Assembly (NCBI GenBank): GCA_002104985.1
Contig: MCGO01000014.1
Location: forward strand, 434,001-498,000
Source of the DNA: Rhizoclosmatium globosum
Taxonomy: Eukaryota > Chytridiomycota > Chytridiomycetes > Chytridiales > Chytriomycetaceae
DNA length: 64,000 bases
Reading direction: 5' to 3'
The stretch's first letter is position 1; each line of letters starts with the position of its first letter. This document shows, piece by piece, positions 23,369 to 34,453 of the stretch. A program made the position numbers and the translations under genes. Below the pieces are notes generated by a model. It had not been told where the DNA came from, did not search any database, and worked only from the letters and a program-made list of their open reading frames with translations.

Positions 23369-24670
23369 CTAGCCATCAATAGGAGGCTTTGGTGGGGCAA
23401 TAGCATTCAAGAGGGCCAGAAACTTGGCGTTTTCTGTTGCGGCATGGATTGCAGTATCTTTTCTACTCTGATCCAGCTCCTTGCGTTTCTCATCTTGATC
23501 AAGACCATGCTGACGTAGCAATTCCATGTTGGTAGCCTGGGACTCCTTCTGGATGGCAAGGGAAGCAGCACCTGTTGCGTTTGCGTTGCCCAACAACCCC
23601 AAATACTGCAATTGGAACTCCGACATTCCTCCACTCCCTCCACCAGCTCTTGAAGCTGCTTCCTTCTTGTTCTTGGCCGGCTTGGGGGTCTGCTTGACTG
23701 GCAACTCCTCAGACTCAGCATCCTTGATGCGTTCCAACTCTTTTGCAGCTGATTCCTTGCGTTTGGCCTTCTTCCCACTGTTCTCTCCAGACACTGGCTC
23801 GTCTGCCTTTCTCTTCTTCCCCCTGTCCCCACTCTCAACCACATTCTTCATCTTCTTCTTTGCCACGCTGATCTCTTCCCCTTGTTCTTCCTGCACCATA
23901 GCTTCCTCATCCATTTCATTAGTGACATGCTGTGTGTCACCAACCATCACATCATCAGATTCTCCCAACATGCCACTTCCACGACTCTCTCCAATCAAGC
24001 TCTTGGCAAAAAGATTCATGGCAGCATCATTGTCATATTTCTCAGCAAATGCGGTCATTGGGGTGTCAGATTTTGGCTCCAAGACTTCTGGAGCACGATC
24101 AATACGACCAGACGTCATGGAGTTGCGGCTACTGTATGGACCTTTCACAGCAGAAGAGTTTCCAAGTACTGATGTGATTTCATCATAGTATGCTGGCTTC
24201 AGAACTGTTGCAGATCCTGATCCTTCTGTTCCTTTGACTGTCTTTACAAATGCGGCAACTGGTCCTAAGAGAGCTCTCCACTTTGACTTGCAAGATTCAC
24301 CAGTCAAGGTTGGAGGGACATCTTGATCTTCCTCAGATTCGTCATTTACTTCGTTCACTGTAGCATAAATCTGAAACTAAAATAAGAAACAGGCAAGTGT
24401 CTGTGATCCTTGCAGTAATACCTTTTCCGGCATGGCATTCCAAGTGGCCATTTGGACTTGAGCTTTGGAGAAGACTGCTTCCCACTCATCCTTCACGCAT
24501 CCCAGCAACCCTCCGACTTCAGCTTCATTCCATCTGTGGTTTGCCTTCCGTGGTGGAACTGGAGGTGGGACAGGCACTGGGGCTCGTGGCAGCAAACTCT
24601 TCTTCATCGCCTTTCGTGTTGGTGTGTTCTTCGATTTGTTGGGAGTCATTTGTGACTTCGAAATCACCAT
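23369..24670 (-). CDS. Myb/SANT-like protein of the PIF/Harbinger element, 418 aa
   Basis: Exons 24670-24422 and 24376-23369 join across a 45-base intron (GTATTA...TTTTAG), giving 419 codons. Residues ~45-130 form a trihelix/SANT-type DNA-binding domain (HRWNEAEVGGLLGCV ... LTGESCKSKWRALLG). The middle is acidic, then there are strong basic nuclear-signal patches (DRGKKRKADEP, KKAKRKES). Residues ~330-410 are a Gln/Glu coiled coil. In this transposon superfamily the second protein binds the element ends with the transposase and brings it into the nucleus. It is convergent with the transposase (stops 84 bases apart) and has no visible lesion. Confidence 0.8.
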
Positions 24671-24769
24671 CCATCGAAATCACCTCAAAATCAGCATGAT
24701 TTTCAGTTTATCATGATATTGTTTGGTTGGAATTTTGGGTTGAAAAAATCACGTAATATCTGCCGACGT

Positions 24770-27594
24770 TTAATGTAAATGGATGAGATAATAATTCAAG
24801 CAGAAAACGCTATTGGTATAAATTTTGCGACACCAACTTTGGAGAGACAATATCCTAGAGGTTGATTATCACGTTATGGACAAAGTCAAGAAATGCTGGC
24901 ATGAGTCATATGCCTCCAATTTAAATACTACAGCCCTGGCCAAATATACTATTCCAAATGCTTCATCTCCTTTTGAAGGCAATAGCCCACTGAATGCATC
25001 AAAAAAGCAGTGGAGAGAAGTTGACAACAACAACAATGAAAATAATGACCCCGTTACTCGGCATGCAAAAATCTCTTCTCACACTACTGCAACCAAACCA
25101 GACTGAAAGTGTGTGTTATTCAGATTGCTCTATTTCTTTCTTCTTTCTGATTCTTGTTGAGTCACATCAGCAGTTTCATTGTACCGTATTTTCTGAATCT
25201 TCCTGGATACCAAAAAGTTGGAGGGACAAAGTAGACACTTCATTCTCTCTCCCCCTCCTCACCCTCCTCACCAATATTCCTCCTCACTTGAGTAATTCTT
25301 GTCTTCCTCATTGTCTTCCTCTGACGACAATAATGATGACTCATCTCCTTCCTTGCCCTCTCCTCCTGGTTGATCTTCCTCTCCTCCTCCTCCTCCTTCT
25401 CCTCCATAACAACTTGCCTAACTCTCGCAGCTGCCGTCCCTTTTTCTGCTGCCAATTGCTGGCAAAGCACCCCAACAAATTCCTTCAACTCTGCCAACCA
25501 TCTGAGGTCCTCAATCACCTTACGCAAGTCTTTTACAAGGTTCCTTCCCACTACTAGATGATTTTTTGAGCGGAGGAATTCAACCATCTCTTGGACCAAT
25601 GTCTCATGGCTTCCATTTACAAGCAACTTGCGGACTTTGGTTGTTCAACAACCATAGCTTCAACTGAAGAAGCAGAACGTGCCTTGCGCTTCAGCTGGCA
25701 ACGTTTTCCCAGCCTTGGTTTCTTTGCAGCACAAATTGGCTTCAGTTTGGGAACCTGCCCTTCACGGTAAGCTGCCTTTGCTTGTGCAACGCAACTACTA
25801 ACACGTCCTCCCAACCCACAGGGTTTTCTTCCTCTTCCCTTGCAGCCAATATGCAACGTGTTCTCTCGCTTGATCCAATGCCAATACAATCTCTCTAGGT
25901 GTTTTTCCAGCAGCAGCCTCCAGTGCAGCCGCTTGAGCAGCCATCTATCTTGCCCTCAAAGCAGCCTGCTTCTCAGCCTCACGTGCAGCTTTGCGTACTT
26001 GTGCTTCCATGATAAATTTGAGGTAAATATCATCCCAACCACTCTGTATGATGTTCTTTCCATCCTCTCCCAATTGCTCCAACCTCGAGCTTGCTGCATT
26101 CATCCAATCAACTGCTAGATGCTTCAATGAGTCCATTTTGCATTGTCAATTTAACGCAAGAACTCGGGTTTCTTCGGCTTGCTCTTTGCTCATCCCTGAC
26201 TCGAAATAAGGAGCTTTGCCCTTATTCAGGTCACACGGCAATTTGAATAGATAGTCTCCTGCAATGAGCTTCAGCAAATCTTTGAGGGGCTTGCGGAGAT
26301 GGGTGTCTTTGATCTAAATAAAGTCACTCCTGGGCATTTTCCTTTGATTTCCACAAGAAATAGGGCAGTTAGGTTGACTGGCCAACAGTCCAAAAGGAGA
26401 ACACAGCGAAAGGGCCCAACTTGATTCACAGGGATTCCTTTGAGAGCGGCCTCTTTCTCTTTTAATACACAATATATACGCTCCACAAATGCAACTTTTG
26501 ATGCATAATCACACCAGTGGTTGTTGCTTTTAGCACAAATTTTGGGAAGAGCTCACGACATTCTGAGGAGGGCAGGGAACGGTCAGTCTTCCCAGCAAAT
26601 GTCATATGGATGGCAATAACATTTCCAGCTGCGTCTATGGCCAAATCACCCGTGTATTGGCACTTGTTCTTTGAAAACATAAAATGAACAGCTGAGCTCT
26701 CTTCAACTCCCATTTGCAATCACCTTGCAACCAACCAAGTGAGTCAAAGGCATTCCATTAGCAAAAAGGAGTGCAAGTTCATCCAGAGTTTAGCCAAACA
26801 GCCAGGCCATCTCCACCATCTGCGCAACAGTGGCTTTTGATCCTATCACATGGTGCAACACAAATTTAGCCTGAGAAAGTAAGAACCAATATGCATATGT
26901 TGCACTTGGATTCCATTTTGGTTCAAACAAATAGAACTTTTGATGAACAATGGAAGCAAACATGCCAACAATGTCCACCAAGAAGCCAGCATAATCCTTA
27001 TGCTCAACACAGAGAGCAACAATCTTCAGTGCAAGAGGACCGTTGGATGACCAGTTGTTGGAGCAACATTCCTTTACAAAGTAAAGTACTTCTTGCGCGA
27101 TAATTGCCTGCTGTAAATGAGGCACAGAAATATTATAGGCTCCTTTCACGTCTGTAATCAATTGTTTTGAATCTTGTGTGTGTACCTTTTGTAAGGTGAA
27201 GGTGAATAATAACAGTTAGTTACCGTCTGCAGCCCAAACATGCCACATTTTGTTATACAGTTTCTGTATAGTAGGATCTTTTGAAAAGTAGGTCTTTGGC
27301 ACATTGGGGTCTGATTCAGTGTGGATTGGGTTTGTTGGTGGAAGGTCAGGCAAGTCAACCTCCTAGATGTACCAAAGTTCAATTGGTGTGCCAGTTGTAC
27401 CTTCCTTCGAGATACTCGGCAGATGGTTGGTTACTGGGAGGCTTTGATGGCAGTCCAAGCTTCTCTGTAATGTAGTCAAATGCCACCTTCCATTTGGTAG
27501 CCAATTTCTCCTTTGCCACTTGCTGTGGGTTTGGCGCAAAATTTGGAGCAATTCCTTTTCCTCGCGCAAGGAGAGCGCTCATAATGTTTGACAT
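24770..27594 (-). pseudogene. Broken pogo/DDE_1-like transposase gene
   Basis: Minus-strand fragments in shifting frames line up as one protein. The ATG at 27594 (MSNIMSALLARGKG) opens a helical head. The middle pieces follow at 27161-26790. The nuclease core is at 26719-26270: GDLAIDAAGNVIAIHMTFAGKTDRSLP spans strand 1, and LLLDCWPVNLTALFL carries the second catalytic Asp. The tail at 26136-25240 contains DWMNAASSRLEQLGEDGK and a Glu/Arg-rich coiled coil. The G.TDRSLP and LLLDCW phrases are typical of the pogo/Jerky DDE_1 group. At least four frame changes and stops show it is dead. Parts of 24770-25110 on the plus strand also match repeat copy B near 29850, so the region is a mosaic. Confidence 0.6.
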
Positions 27595-27894
27595 GTCAAG
27601 GGTAGCGAGAAGAAAAATGGAGTGAAATGAAAGGACAGAATGTCCAGAATTCAGTTTAAAAAGTCAGATTTCTCTTCTGTTTTTACTTTTATTTGTCGGA
27701 TGTTTTCAAAAGAGTTCCTAGTTTCTTGTCCGGGAATCTTCAGTAAGGACGGTATTTTTATTCATATAGTTGTTGGCCACTTTTTTCATTTTGTTTTTAA
27801 GGTACTGACAGCTTCACAGCTATCAACCTGGATATATGAACCCCTTGAAATATTTGAAGAGAAACATAGAACAATGAGTTTTGAGTTGAAGCAT

Positions 27895-28265
27895 CAATGA
27901 CAAGACAATCAGCAGAGGCAAAGAGGGCTGAAAAAAAGTACAGTCAAAGTTGATGCCAAAATGCATGCATTCTCAAAGCGTCAAAAAGTATGTCAACCTG
28001 TTCCACAACCTTGTACTCCCATCACCATCCCTTCTCCTTGATTCACAGCAGATCAGCCCTTGGCAGCCACCAAATGGATGGAATCATGTTAACATTGATG
28101 CAGAGAAGGAAGCAATGTAAGCTCAATGGGGGCGTTGGGAGAGGGGAGAGTCTTGTGACATTGATGATGATTGTAATGTGATGAAGACAATGAGGATGAT
28201 GAGGATGGTGATAATGGTGAGGAAGATAAGTAAGATGAGGAAGTAAGGGAGTCAAGAAAACCAAA
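27895..28265 (+). pseudogene. Truncated copy of the coiled-coil/acidic-tail gene
   Basis: Bases from CAGCAGAGGCAAAGAGGGCT onward align with the last exon of the 16144-19004 gene (from ~18537), including the MPKCMHFQ-, PWQPPNGWNH- and WERGES-encoding segments. Single-base indels break the frame, and the Asp run is reduced to short GATGAGGAT repeats. The 5' three-quarters of the gene are absent. It is a decayed segmental copy, not a functional gene. Confidence 0.75.
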
Positions 28266-30390
28266 GATTAGATGATTGCAACACAAACAAGGATATGGAA
28301 TTGCAATGTGGGTGGGAAAAATCAAATCCAGACCTTTTGTTTCATTTCTTTGTTTTTTTAAGATTCATGGCAAGTTACATAGTCAGTTTCTGGCTTTCAA
28401 TTTTTAATTTATACTAATGGTTTCACTGCCATCAGCCTTCATAAATCTTTCTGCTGCCTGCCTAAAGGAAAGGGTTGTAACTGCTCTGCATTGTCAGTTA
28501 TTTTGACAAGGCCCAGTTGTTCAACATCTTTGTGCTTCAAGCTTAAAATGGATTTTTTAACCCTAGACTATCAGGGTATTACCGAGTCGAATAATTCTCA
28601 CCTTGTTTTGATGGGTGGGTGCTCAGGCGCGTGTTCATCCAATTTGGACCCTACGTGAGGGATAATGGGGAATTGTCGGGATTTTCTTCTTCTTTGCTTT
28701 TCCCATTTTCCCCTTTTTCTTTTTTTTCTTTCTCCGAAGTTTCTTATCTTAAGCGTTGTGCTGCTCTTAATTAGGTGGAGTGTTGTTCATTGGGTTCTTG
28801 TTTCCTTATCGGCGTTTTTCTTATTCGTTGCGATCCTCATGTTTCTCCCTCTCATTCAATACACCACTGCTACCGAGTTTAAGTTTGCTGACTCGACTAA
28901 AAGAATTAGGAACGCCAACACACCATTGCCCATCTTAACCCATTGCTAGTCGTCATACTACCATTGGGAATAATAGAAATCGAATCTATTTTTATTATAT
29001 ACAAGCATCAACGGCTACAGACATTTATTATTTACATCTATCTATTCGTACTCGTTGGTTGCTTGTTACAAATAGGTCCCATTGCAACTTTACTTAGATG
29101 CTTTGAGTAATGGCTTTGAAAACTAGGTAATGGTTGGCCTGATTTTCACGATAGACTTGACGCAAAATATGGAAGTCTTTGAGGCAACCATAAAATTATG
29201 GTTGCGTGAAGGTTTCACACCAAACTCGGCAATTACGTCAAAAAGAAAGCTGGACAGATTGATCAGAGGAGCAGCACAATTCACTATGAGGCCTAGTTGG
29301 CTCAACCATTCTTGGGATGGCATTTTTTAGGTGAGAGAATGATTGAAAGAAGATTGGAATTGTGTTGCTAAATGTGTCTTTTGCCTTCAAAATTTTTCAA
29401 TTTCATCTCCCAAGTGATCGAATCAAAATGCTGTTAAAATTGCCAAGGACTGGCTTGCTTCCAACACAAATATTGTTGTGATGCGTGAATCTTTAGCTGT
29501 GCATATTGTTCTGATTATCTGGGCGGTATTCACAGCAGATGATTATTCTCCTGTCCCAATCTCCACAGCACGGGGAAGGATGCGCGCTTCTTGCTGGCTG
29601 AATTTGTTTGTGAATCAGTTCATACTGACAGAGTTGAGCACAAGGGTTTTTATAGCCCAAGACCAAAAAGTAAGCACACCAAAGAGCATGGTGATAGAAG
29701 TGGTTTGGGAAGACGTCTTGAACTTGTTAATGGACAGACAGAATATTTTGGTTGGGACTTGGTTCGGTTCTTGGTTTGTTCATTGGCTCGCAAGAAAGTC
29801 ATGTCAACAGCAACAGCAATTGTCAAGATAATTATATGTCTCCAATTCAAATACTGCAGCCTTGGCCAACATTACTACAGTAGCTCCTTGAAAGAGCAGG
29901 TGCTTCTTAGTCTAGAACCGGAGAGTTTGGGTTGACTAGGTGTTGCAGGAGAGAGAAGAAGCAGGTTAAAGTTTGATATTTTATTCAGGGAAAGAGGAGG
30001 CTTGGCCACCATAAAGCCTGTGATAGGCGTAATACTATTTATCCACCCCACCTTTATTAAGGAAGCCATAATCAGCAAACCATGCAAAGCAATGCATTGA
30101 TGGACTTGACGCTAGTCTTATTGCACTGAGGGATGGGGAAAGAACGTTCCAGAATTTTGTGATGGATGGGTGATGGATGGAAATGTTTGAACCCTTCCAC
30201 TTTAAGGCTTGCTCTCTGGTTTGGATGCAGTGGTGTGGGTACAGAAATTTGCATGTTGTAACTACGTCATCATTTTTATGGCTGTTGTCACCAATTTCTC
30301 TTCCCAACCATCTTGATGCATTCATTGAGTGTTGCATGTGGAATACAGTAGCTTGCATCTGAAGTCATCTAAGGTGGTCAAAAACCTCTC

Positions 30391-30830
30391 TTATTTATTA
30401 AACAAATTGATTTTAAATAACTCAGGAGGTATCCCGCAGTGTCCCTTGTTCCTTGTACTTTTCACAGCATATTCTGCCATTTCAAAGGAATGTCCCTGCC
30501 AGTAACATTCATAACCCTGAATCATCGCTGAAAATACTGTTTTATAAGAGTAAGACCCACTTTTTTGCAGACCTGGTAACAAGTAGTTGCAATTTTCACT
30601 GGTGTAGCACTTGCAGGCACCCCAAAATTTTCAATCACATTGAACTCTGGATGGAACTTTTAAAGCGTATCAAAGATGTGCTTGGTCCCATGGAATGCCA
30701 ATTCCAGCATGTCTTTCTGCTCCAAGAAGTCTGGTTGGTGTTGCAGGAGATTCACAGCACAGTAGTCAAATGGTGCTGAGGGAGGTAAGTGCCTGCTCCA
30801 CACTTCCTTTTTGGTTTCTCCTCTGCAGTA
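30391..30830 (-). pseudogene. C-terminal fragment of a fungal DDE transposase
   Basis: Minus-strand frames give FLEQKDMLELAFHGTKH, then KFHPEFNVIENF (the segment with the final catalytic Glu), CNY-LLPGLQK, and finally MIQGYECYWQG and MAEYAVKSTRNKGHCGIPPEL. This order matches the end of a DDE superfamily endonuclease seen in fungal transposons, where KFHxExNxIExxWG precedes an Arg/Tyr-rich helix. At least one frameshift after NF and several stops are present; the N-terminal two-thirds are missing. Confidence 0.6.
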
Positions 30831-30975
30831 ACTAATCCCCTCTCGTGTAGAATAGGAATTTCACCACTAAAGGTGTTTAAGCAAGCTGTATCTTGGAAAT
30901 AGGTGGTCCTTTTTTGAAGAGGTAAGAGATAGGCTCCAATCCCATCAATGTTGTTTGTTAAATAGCTTTGGAAAT

Positions 30976-31010
30976 CCCAGTTAAAGCTGGGGCGTGATGC
31001 TGGCTAGGCT
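30976..31010. repeat. Diverged copy of the 4268 hairpin repeat
   Basis: CCCAGTTAAAGCTGGGGCGTGATGCTGGCTAGG resembles the 4268-4305 block with a few changes, including one mismatch in the stem. Downstream similarity continues weakly (both have a T-rich CTTTTTTTGCTTA/CTTTTTTGCTAA ending before the next segment). Confidence 0.55.
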
Positions 31011-31840
31011 CCTAGAGAAATCAAAAAAAGTGCTTATTAAATCAAGAACAAACACAAGTTATTCCAAGTATTCTGCTATGGTGGTAGTTCTGGATGGCTG
31101 CATAAATGACACTACAACCTGTCGGGTATTTTAGACACTTGTCTCTTTTTTTGCTTAATAATGTAAAATCAAATAGTAATACTTCACACTGTCCCAACAC
31201 AGAAGTATAGATGATACTGTTTGACTGAATGAGAGTGTGAGCCAGAAAATTCTTTTTGATTCTTGTTGTATCACAATGGTGGTTTCATTGAATTTTTATT
31301 TATATAGTTGTCGGGCAGTTGCTTTATTTGTTGTTTTTCAAGGTACTGATGGAATACTTATTTTATGGACCCCTTGAAAAACTTAAAGTGAAAGTTGAAT
31401 CAAAATGGGGCAGTAAGTTGAAAGTATCAAAGATATCATATCAAAAGTAAAATACACTCTACAAACTGTCAGGCAACACTCCAATGATTTCCATTGCCAC
31501 TCATGACACATTTGAGCAATGCATATTCATTGATATCGACCACACCTTCGCAATACCTGTTGATCAATGCGGCGAAACGAGCTCATATGACCCTTTTTGG
31601 CTCCTGGACGTGGGTTCCGGATATGCATCAGTTGTCCTTGCAGCTGCCACTGTCAAGCATTTGGTGCCCTCTTATACAAGGAGTTTGAGTTGAAAGTTAT
31701 ATCAATGCCCTCATTCAGGCAATTGACCAATAGGCAGGAGTGGGTGTATTTTTAACATCTGAAGGCCTTTCACAGGATTCTGAGTTGAAAATTATAAAAT
31801 TCTCCACGAAGACACATTGATGCTCAAGGTGTGACTGTAT

Positions 31841-32206
31841 TTCTCATAGGTTTGCAACATTTGGCAGATGCAGATACCACAACTTGAAGAAAAAGCATGG
31901 CGAGCTAAAAACTACTTAGATGTCCATACAAGCGGGGAGGAGGCTGGGACAAACTATATTGTTGTTGAAGTTAATGAGAGCTTTTTCTTGCAATAAAGTT
32001 TTGTTCCTTTATCTGCTTGTCCCAAGCCTGAGGCTTGTCATCCAATTCCAGTATTGAAGCAGTGATCAGGCTCTGGATTTCCAAGTTAAAAGAATCAAGT
32101 AGACTAAAAATTGATAATCTTCAATTCAATTCTTTAAACCACATCTTTTCAAAGGCAAGATCTTTATTACAAATCACAACCTCTACAAGACTCTCAAAAT
32201 AATGAT
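31841..32206. other. Intergenic DNA, nothing recognised
   Basis: No open frame with a recognisable product is present. It presumably holds the 3' end region of the tyrosyl-tRNA synthetase transcript. Confidence 0.5.
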
Positions 32207-34201
32207 TTACTTAATATTGGCTCCAACAAGAGAAGTAGCCTTGATAAGCCCCTTTGAAGTCCTGAACTCTACAGATCCCCAAACAGCAACACGATCCTCC
32301 CTTGTCTTAAAATCCGGCTGAACTGTTTCCCAAACCTTCTTCTTTGGGTTTAACTGCGCCTCTGGTGTTCCTTCATGTCCTTCAAAGAAAACACGGTCAC
32401 CAGCGACACTTCCAGCAGGTGGCTCCAAGAACTCCACAACAGTACCCTCAGCATTACTCGCGCAAAGAACCATTGCCTGAGACTCAACACCACGCATCTT
32501 GGCAGGCTTCAAGTTCTTGAGAATCAAAACATGGCGATTTTGCATCTGCTCCACAGTCATGTACTTGCGGAGCCCGGAAACGACAGTTCGTGGTTGAGCC
32601 TCGCCGCACTCGATCTTCTCAACGTAGAGGGAGTCAGCGTCTGGGTGGGGACCAACTTCGACAATCTTTCCAACAACAATGTCGAGCTTGGAGATGATGG
32701 ACGCGTTGTCGTCTTCAGCAGCTGGGGCTGGTTGTTTCTTTGGAGCTGGGGAGGATGGCTCTGATCCAGCGGCTTTCTTCTCCTTCTTTGCACCTCCAGC
32801 AGAGGCGGCTGCCTTTTTATCAGCAGGTGGGTAAGCTTGGTTTGTCAATTCGATGAGAGCTGGATCTTCAAAGATTTTGCGGATGGGAGCCAACAAGGCA
32901 CAGAGCGCGTCAGAGGCACCGCTCTTCAAGTCAGCAGGGTGCAATCGCTTCTCCTTGAAAGCCTCAAAGACAGCGTCAAATCCAACAAACTGAATATCGC
33001 CTCCAAACTTTTCGGCTCTCTTGATGACGAAAGTGTTCTCGCCCTTCAAACTCATGAGTGGGAAAATAACAATCTTCAAGAATGACAAGATTGGGTTGTC
33101 GTCGACGTTTCCTTCTTCACAGAATGCCTTGGCAAGCTTCTTTCGGATAGACTTTTCGTCGTCAAGGAGGTCAATTTTCGAGTCTGGCTCAGATGAAGAC
33201 ATTTTGGAGCCAGAGAGACCACCGAGCATCACGTTCATCAAGTGACCACGCTTCTTGTAGCCCAAGTGTGGCATGTACTTTTCGGCAAAGGTAAAGATCT
33301 TTCGTTGGTCGACTCCTCCGAACTGAACGTCAACGTCAAGGTATTCTTCATCAAGAGCTTGGAGGAGAGGGTAAACGAGACCTATATCGCGAGCCCCAAT
33401 GAGTTTACGACGGAAAGAACGAAGCTAACGCACCAGACATCAAAGGAGATTCAACCTGCTTCACGACTTCGGCACCAGCTTTCTTGGCATCGTGCTCAGT
33501 AACCATCGCAAGCATCTTGTAGACGTCCAAAGTGTACTTTTCAGAAAGCTGGTAAGATGAACCAACCACAAACTTGAGTTTGTCGATGGGAACACCGATA
33601 CTTGTAAGCATCGCTTTGATGGCAGCTTCATAGTACTTTGTACGGAGACGGAGGAGTTCCCAAGGGGCCTTCATGTTGTCCAAGAATGCATGGAGGTCTG
33701 CAAAGAGGACAGTGACCTGGAAAGATAAAAGATTGAGCCCGTGTTGTTTCGACGATATAAATTGAAATAGCGTACGTGACATCCAGCCTTTAAGAAGTCA
33801 GCCAACTTGGTCATCTGTTTGTGATAAAGGGGTTGGGTCAATTATCGATTGAAAGCATTCGTCAACGAAACGCACCGGCACAAAGTAACCAATGTGAGGC
33901 TTTCCAGTTGTAGCAGTTCCCCAGTAAACCTTGATGTCTCTGGATCCAGATACATCAGTACCTCATCAAAAAAGCAAAGACCCTTTCCTAACCTTTCTTG
34001 GAGGATCTTCTTCATTTCATCCCCTCCAAGGTACTCTTGCAAGTTACGGGTAATAAGGTTGAATCTATAGACGGCATCGATTAGCTGCTGAATGGATAGG
34101 ACGAAGGATGTTTACTTTTCGTCTGGAGTCATCTTGTTTTCTGCATGATAGTTAGTGCATGGCATTGGAACACATTCAAAGTACTCACGAGTTTCAGCCA
34201 T
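32207..34201 (-). CDS. Cytosolic tyrosyl-tRNA synthetase with EMAP II-like C-domain, 556 aa
   Basis: Seven exons (34201-34189, 34140-34116, 34064-33993, 33939-33876, 33814-33776, 33716-33434, 33381-32207) give 557 codons. It charges tRNA-Tyr with tyrosine in the cytoplasm. The class I Rossmann core has the HIGH-type motif HIGYFVP (~51) and the KMSKS motif KMSSS (~225), plus [12 protein letters not shown] and [11 protein letters not shown] as in metazoan TyrRS. A Lys/Ala/Pro linker leads to an EMAP II/Arc1-type tRNA-binding domain (~396-556) with [20 protein letters not shown] and [14 protein letters not shown]. Budding-yeast TyrRS lacks this appendix, while animal TyrRS has it, so the fusion is notable. 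Introns are 48-61 bases. It is divergent from Ykt6, 252 bases between starts. Confidence 0.95.
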
Positions 34202-34453
34202 TTGCGAAGTAGTTTGCGCTGTAGTTTTGTCTCTGTCTGCGTGTGTCCAACCCCAACCTGACCACAAGTAGTCTGACATGAACTTTTTGAAAGGAAATCA
34301 GTGATTTCATCCCTGTCACCCCTTTCACCTTTAATGCATTAAACCATTATTCCATATTTATTGATCCAATACAATGATCAGTATAACACATGTGATGTAG
34401 CGTGGAAGGGGGCTCCCACAAAACTTTGCCCCAAACCCAACCAGTAACCAACA

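Larger units (their letters stand above)
21671..24769. mobile_element. Two-gene PIF/Harbinger transposon
   Basis: Inverted ends read ACGTCGGCAGATATTGCGTGATT on the left and, as the complement of the right end, ACGTCGGCAGATATTACGTGATT. The flanking triplets are TAG/ATA and TTA, so the TWA-type target duplication has decayed or is imprecise. Inside are a plus-strand DDE transposase (two lesions) and a convergent, intact Myb/SANT-like gene, the classic two-gene layout. The two shorter elements at 1567 and 5757 share the (C/G)AGATATT terminal core and look like deletion derivatives or relatives. Confidence 0.85.
27780..31840. repeat. Repeat copy B: diverged duplicate of 17.3-21.7 kb
   Basis: This carries the same ordered blocks as copy A, with a ~900-base non-matching insertion at about 28570-29470. 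It begins with TTTTAAGGTACTGACAGC (27790), runs through a broken copy of the coiled-coil gene, and ends near the MISIATH-encoding segment (31488), which matches 21258. It includes a DDE transposase fragment and a relative of the 4268 hairpin repeat. No intact gene is supported. A phrase of the type GGTACTGATGG...CCATCAGCC recurs at 19149, 21088, 27798, 28416 and 31341. Confidence 0.6.

Noticed and set aside
28665..28949. Hydrophobic plus-strand frame of 94 codons
   Set aside because: It is a run of T-rich DNA in the insertion that interrupts repeat copy B, with no splice support or family resemblance.
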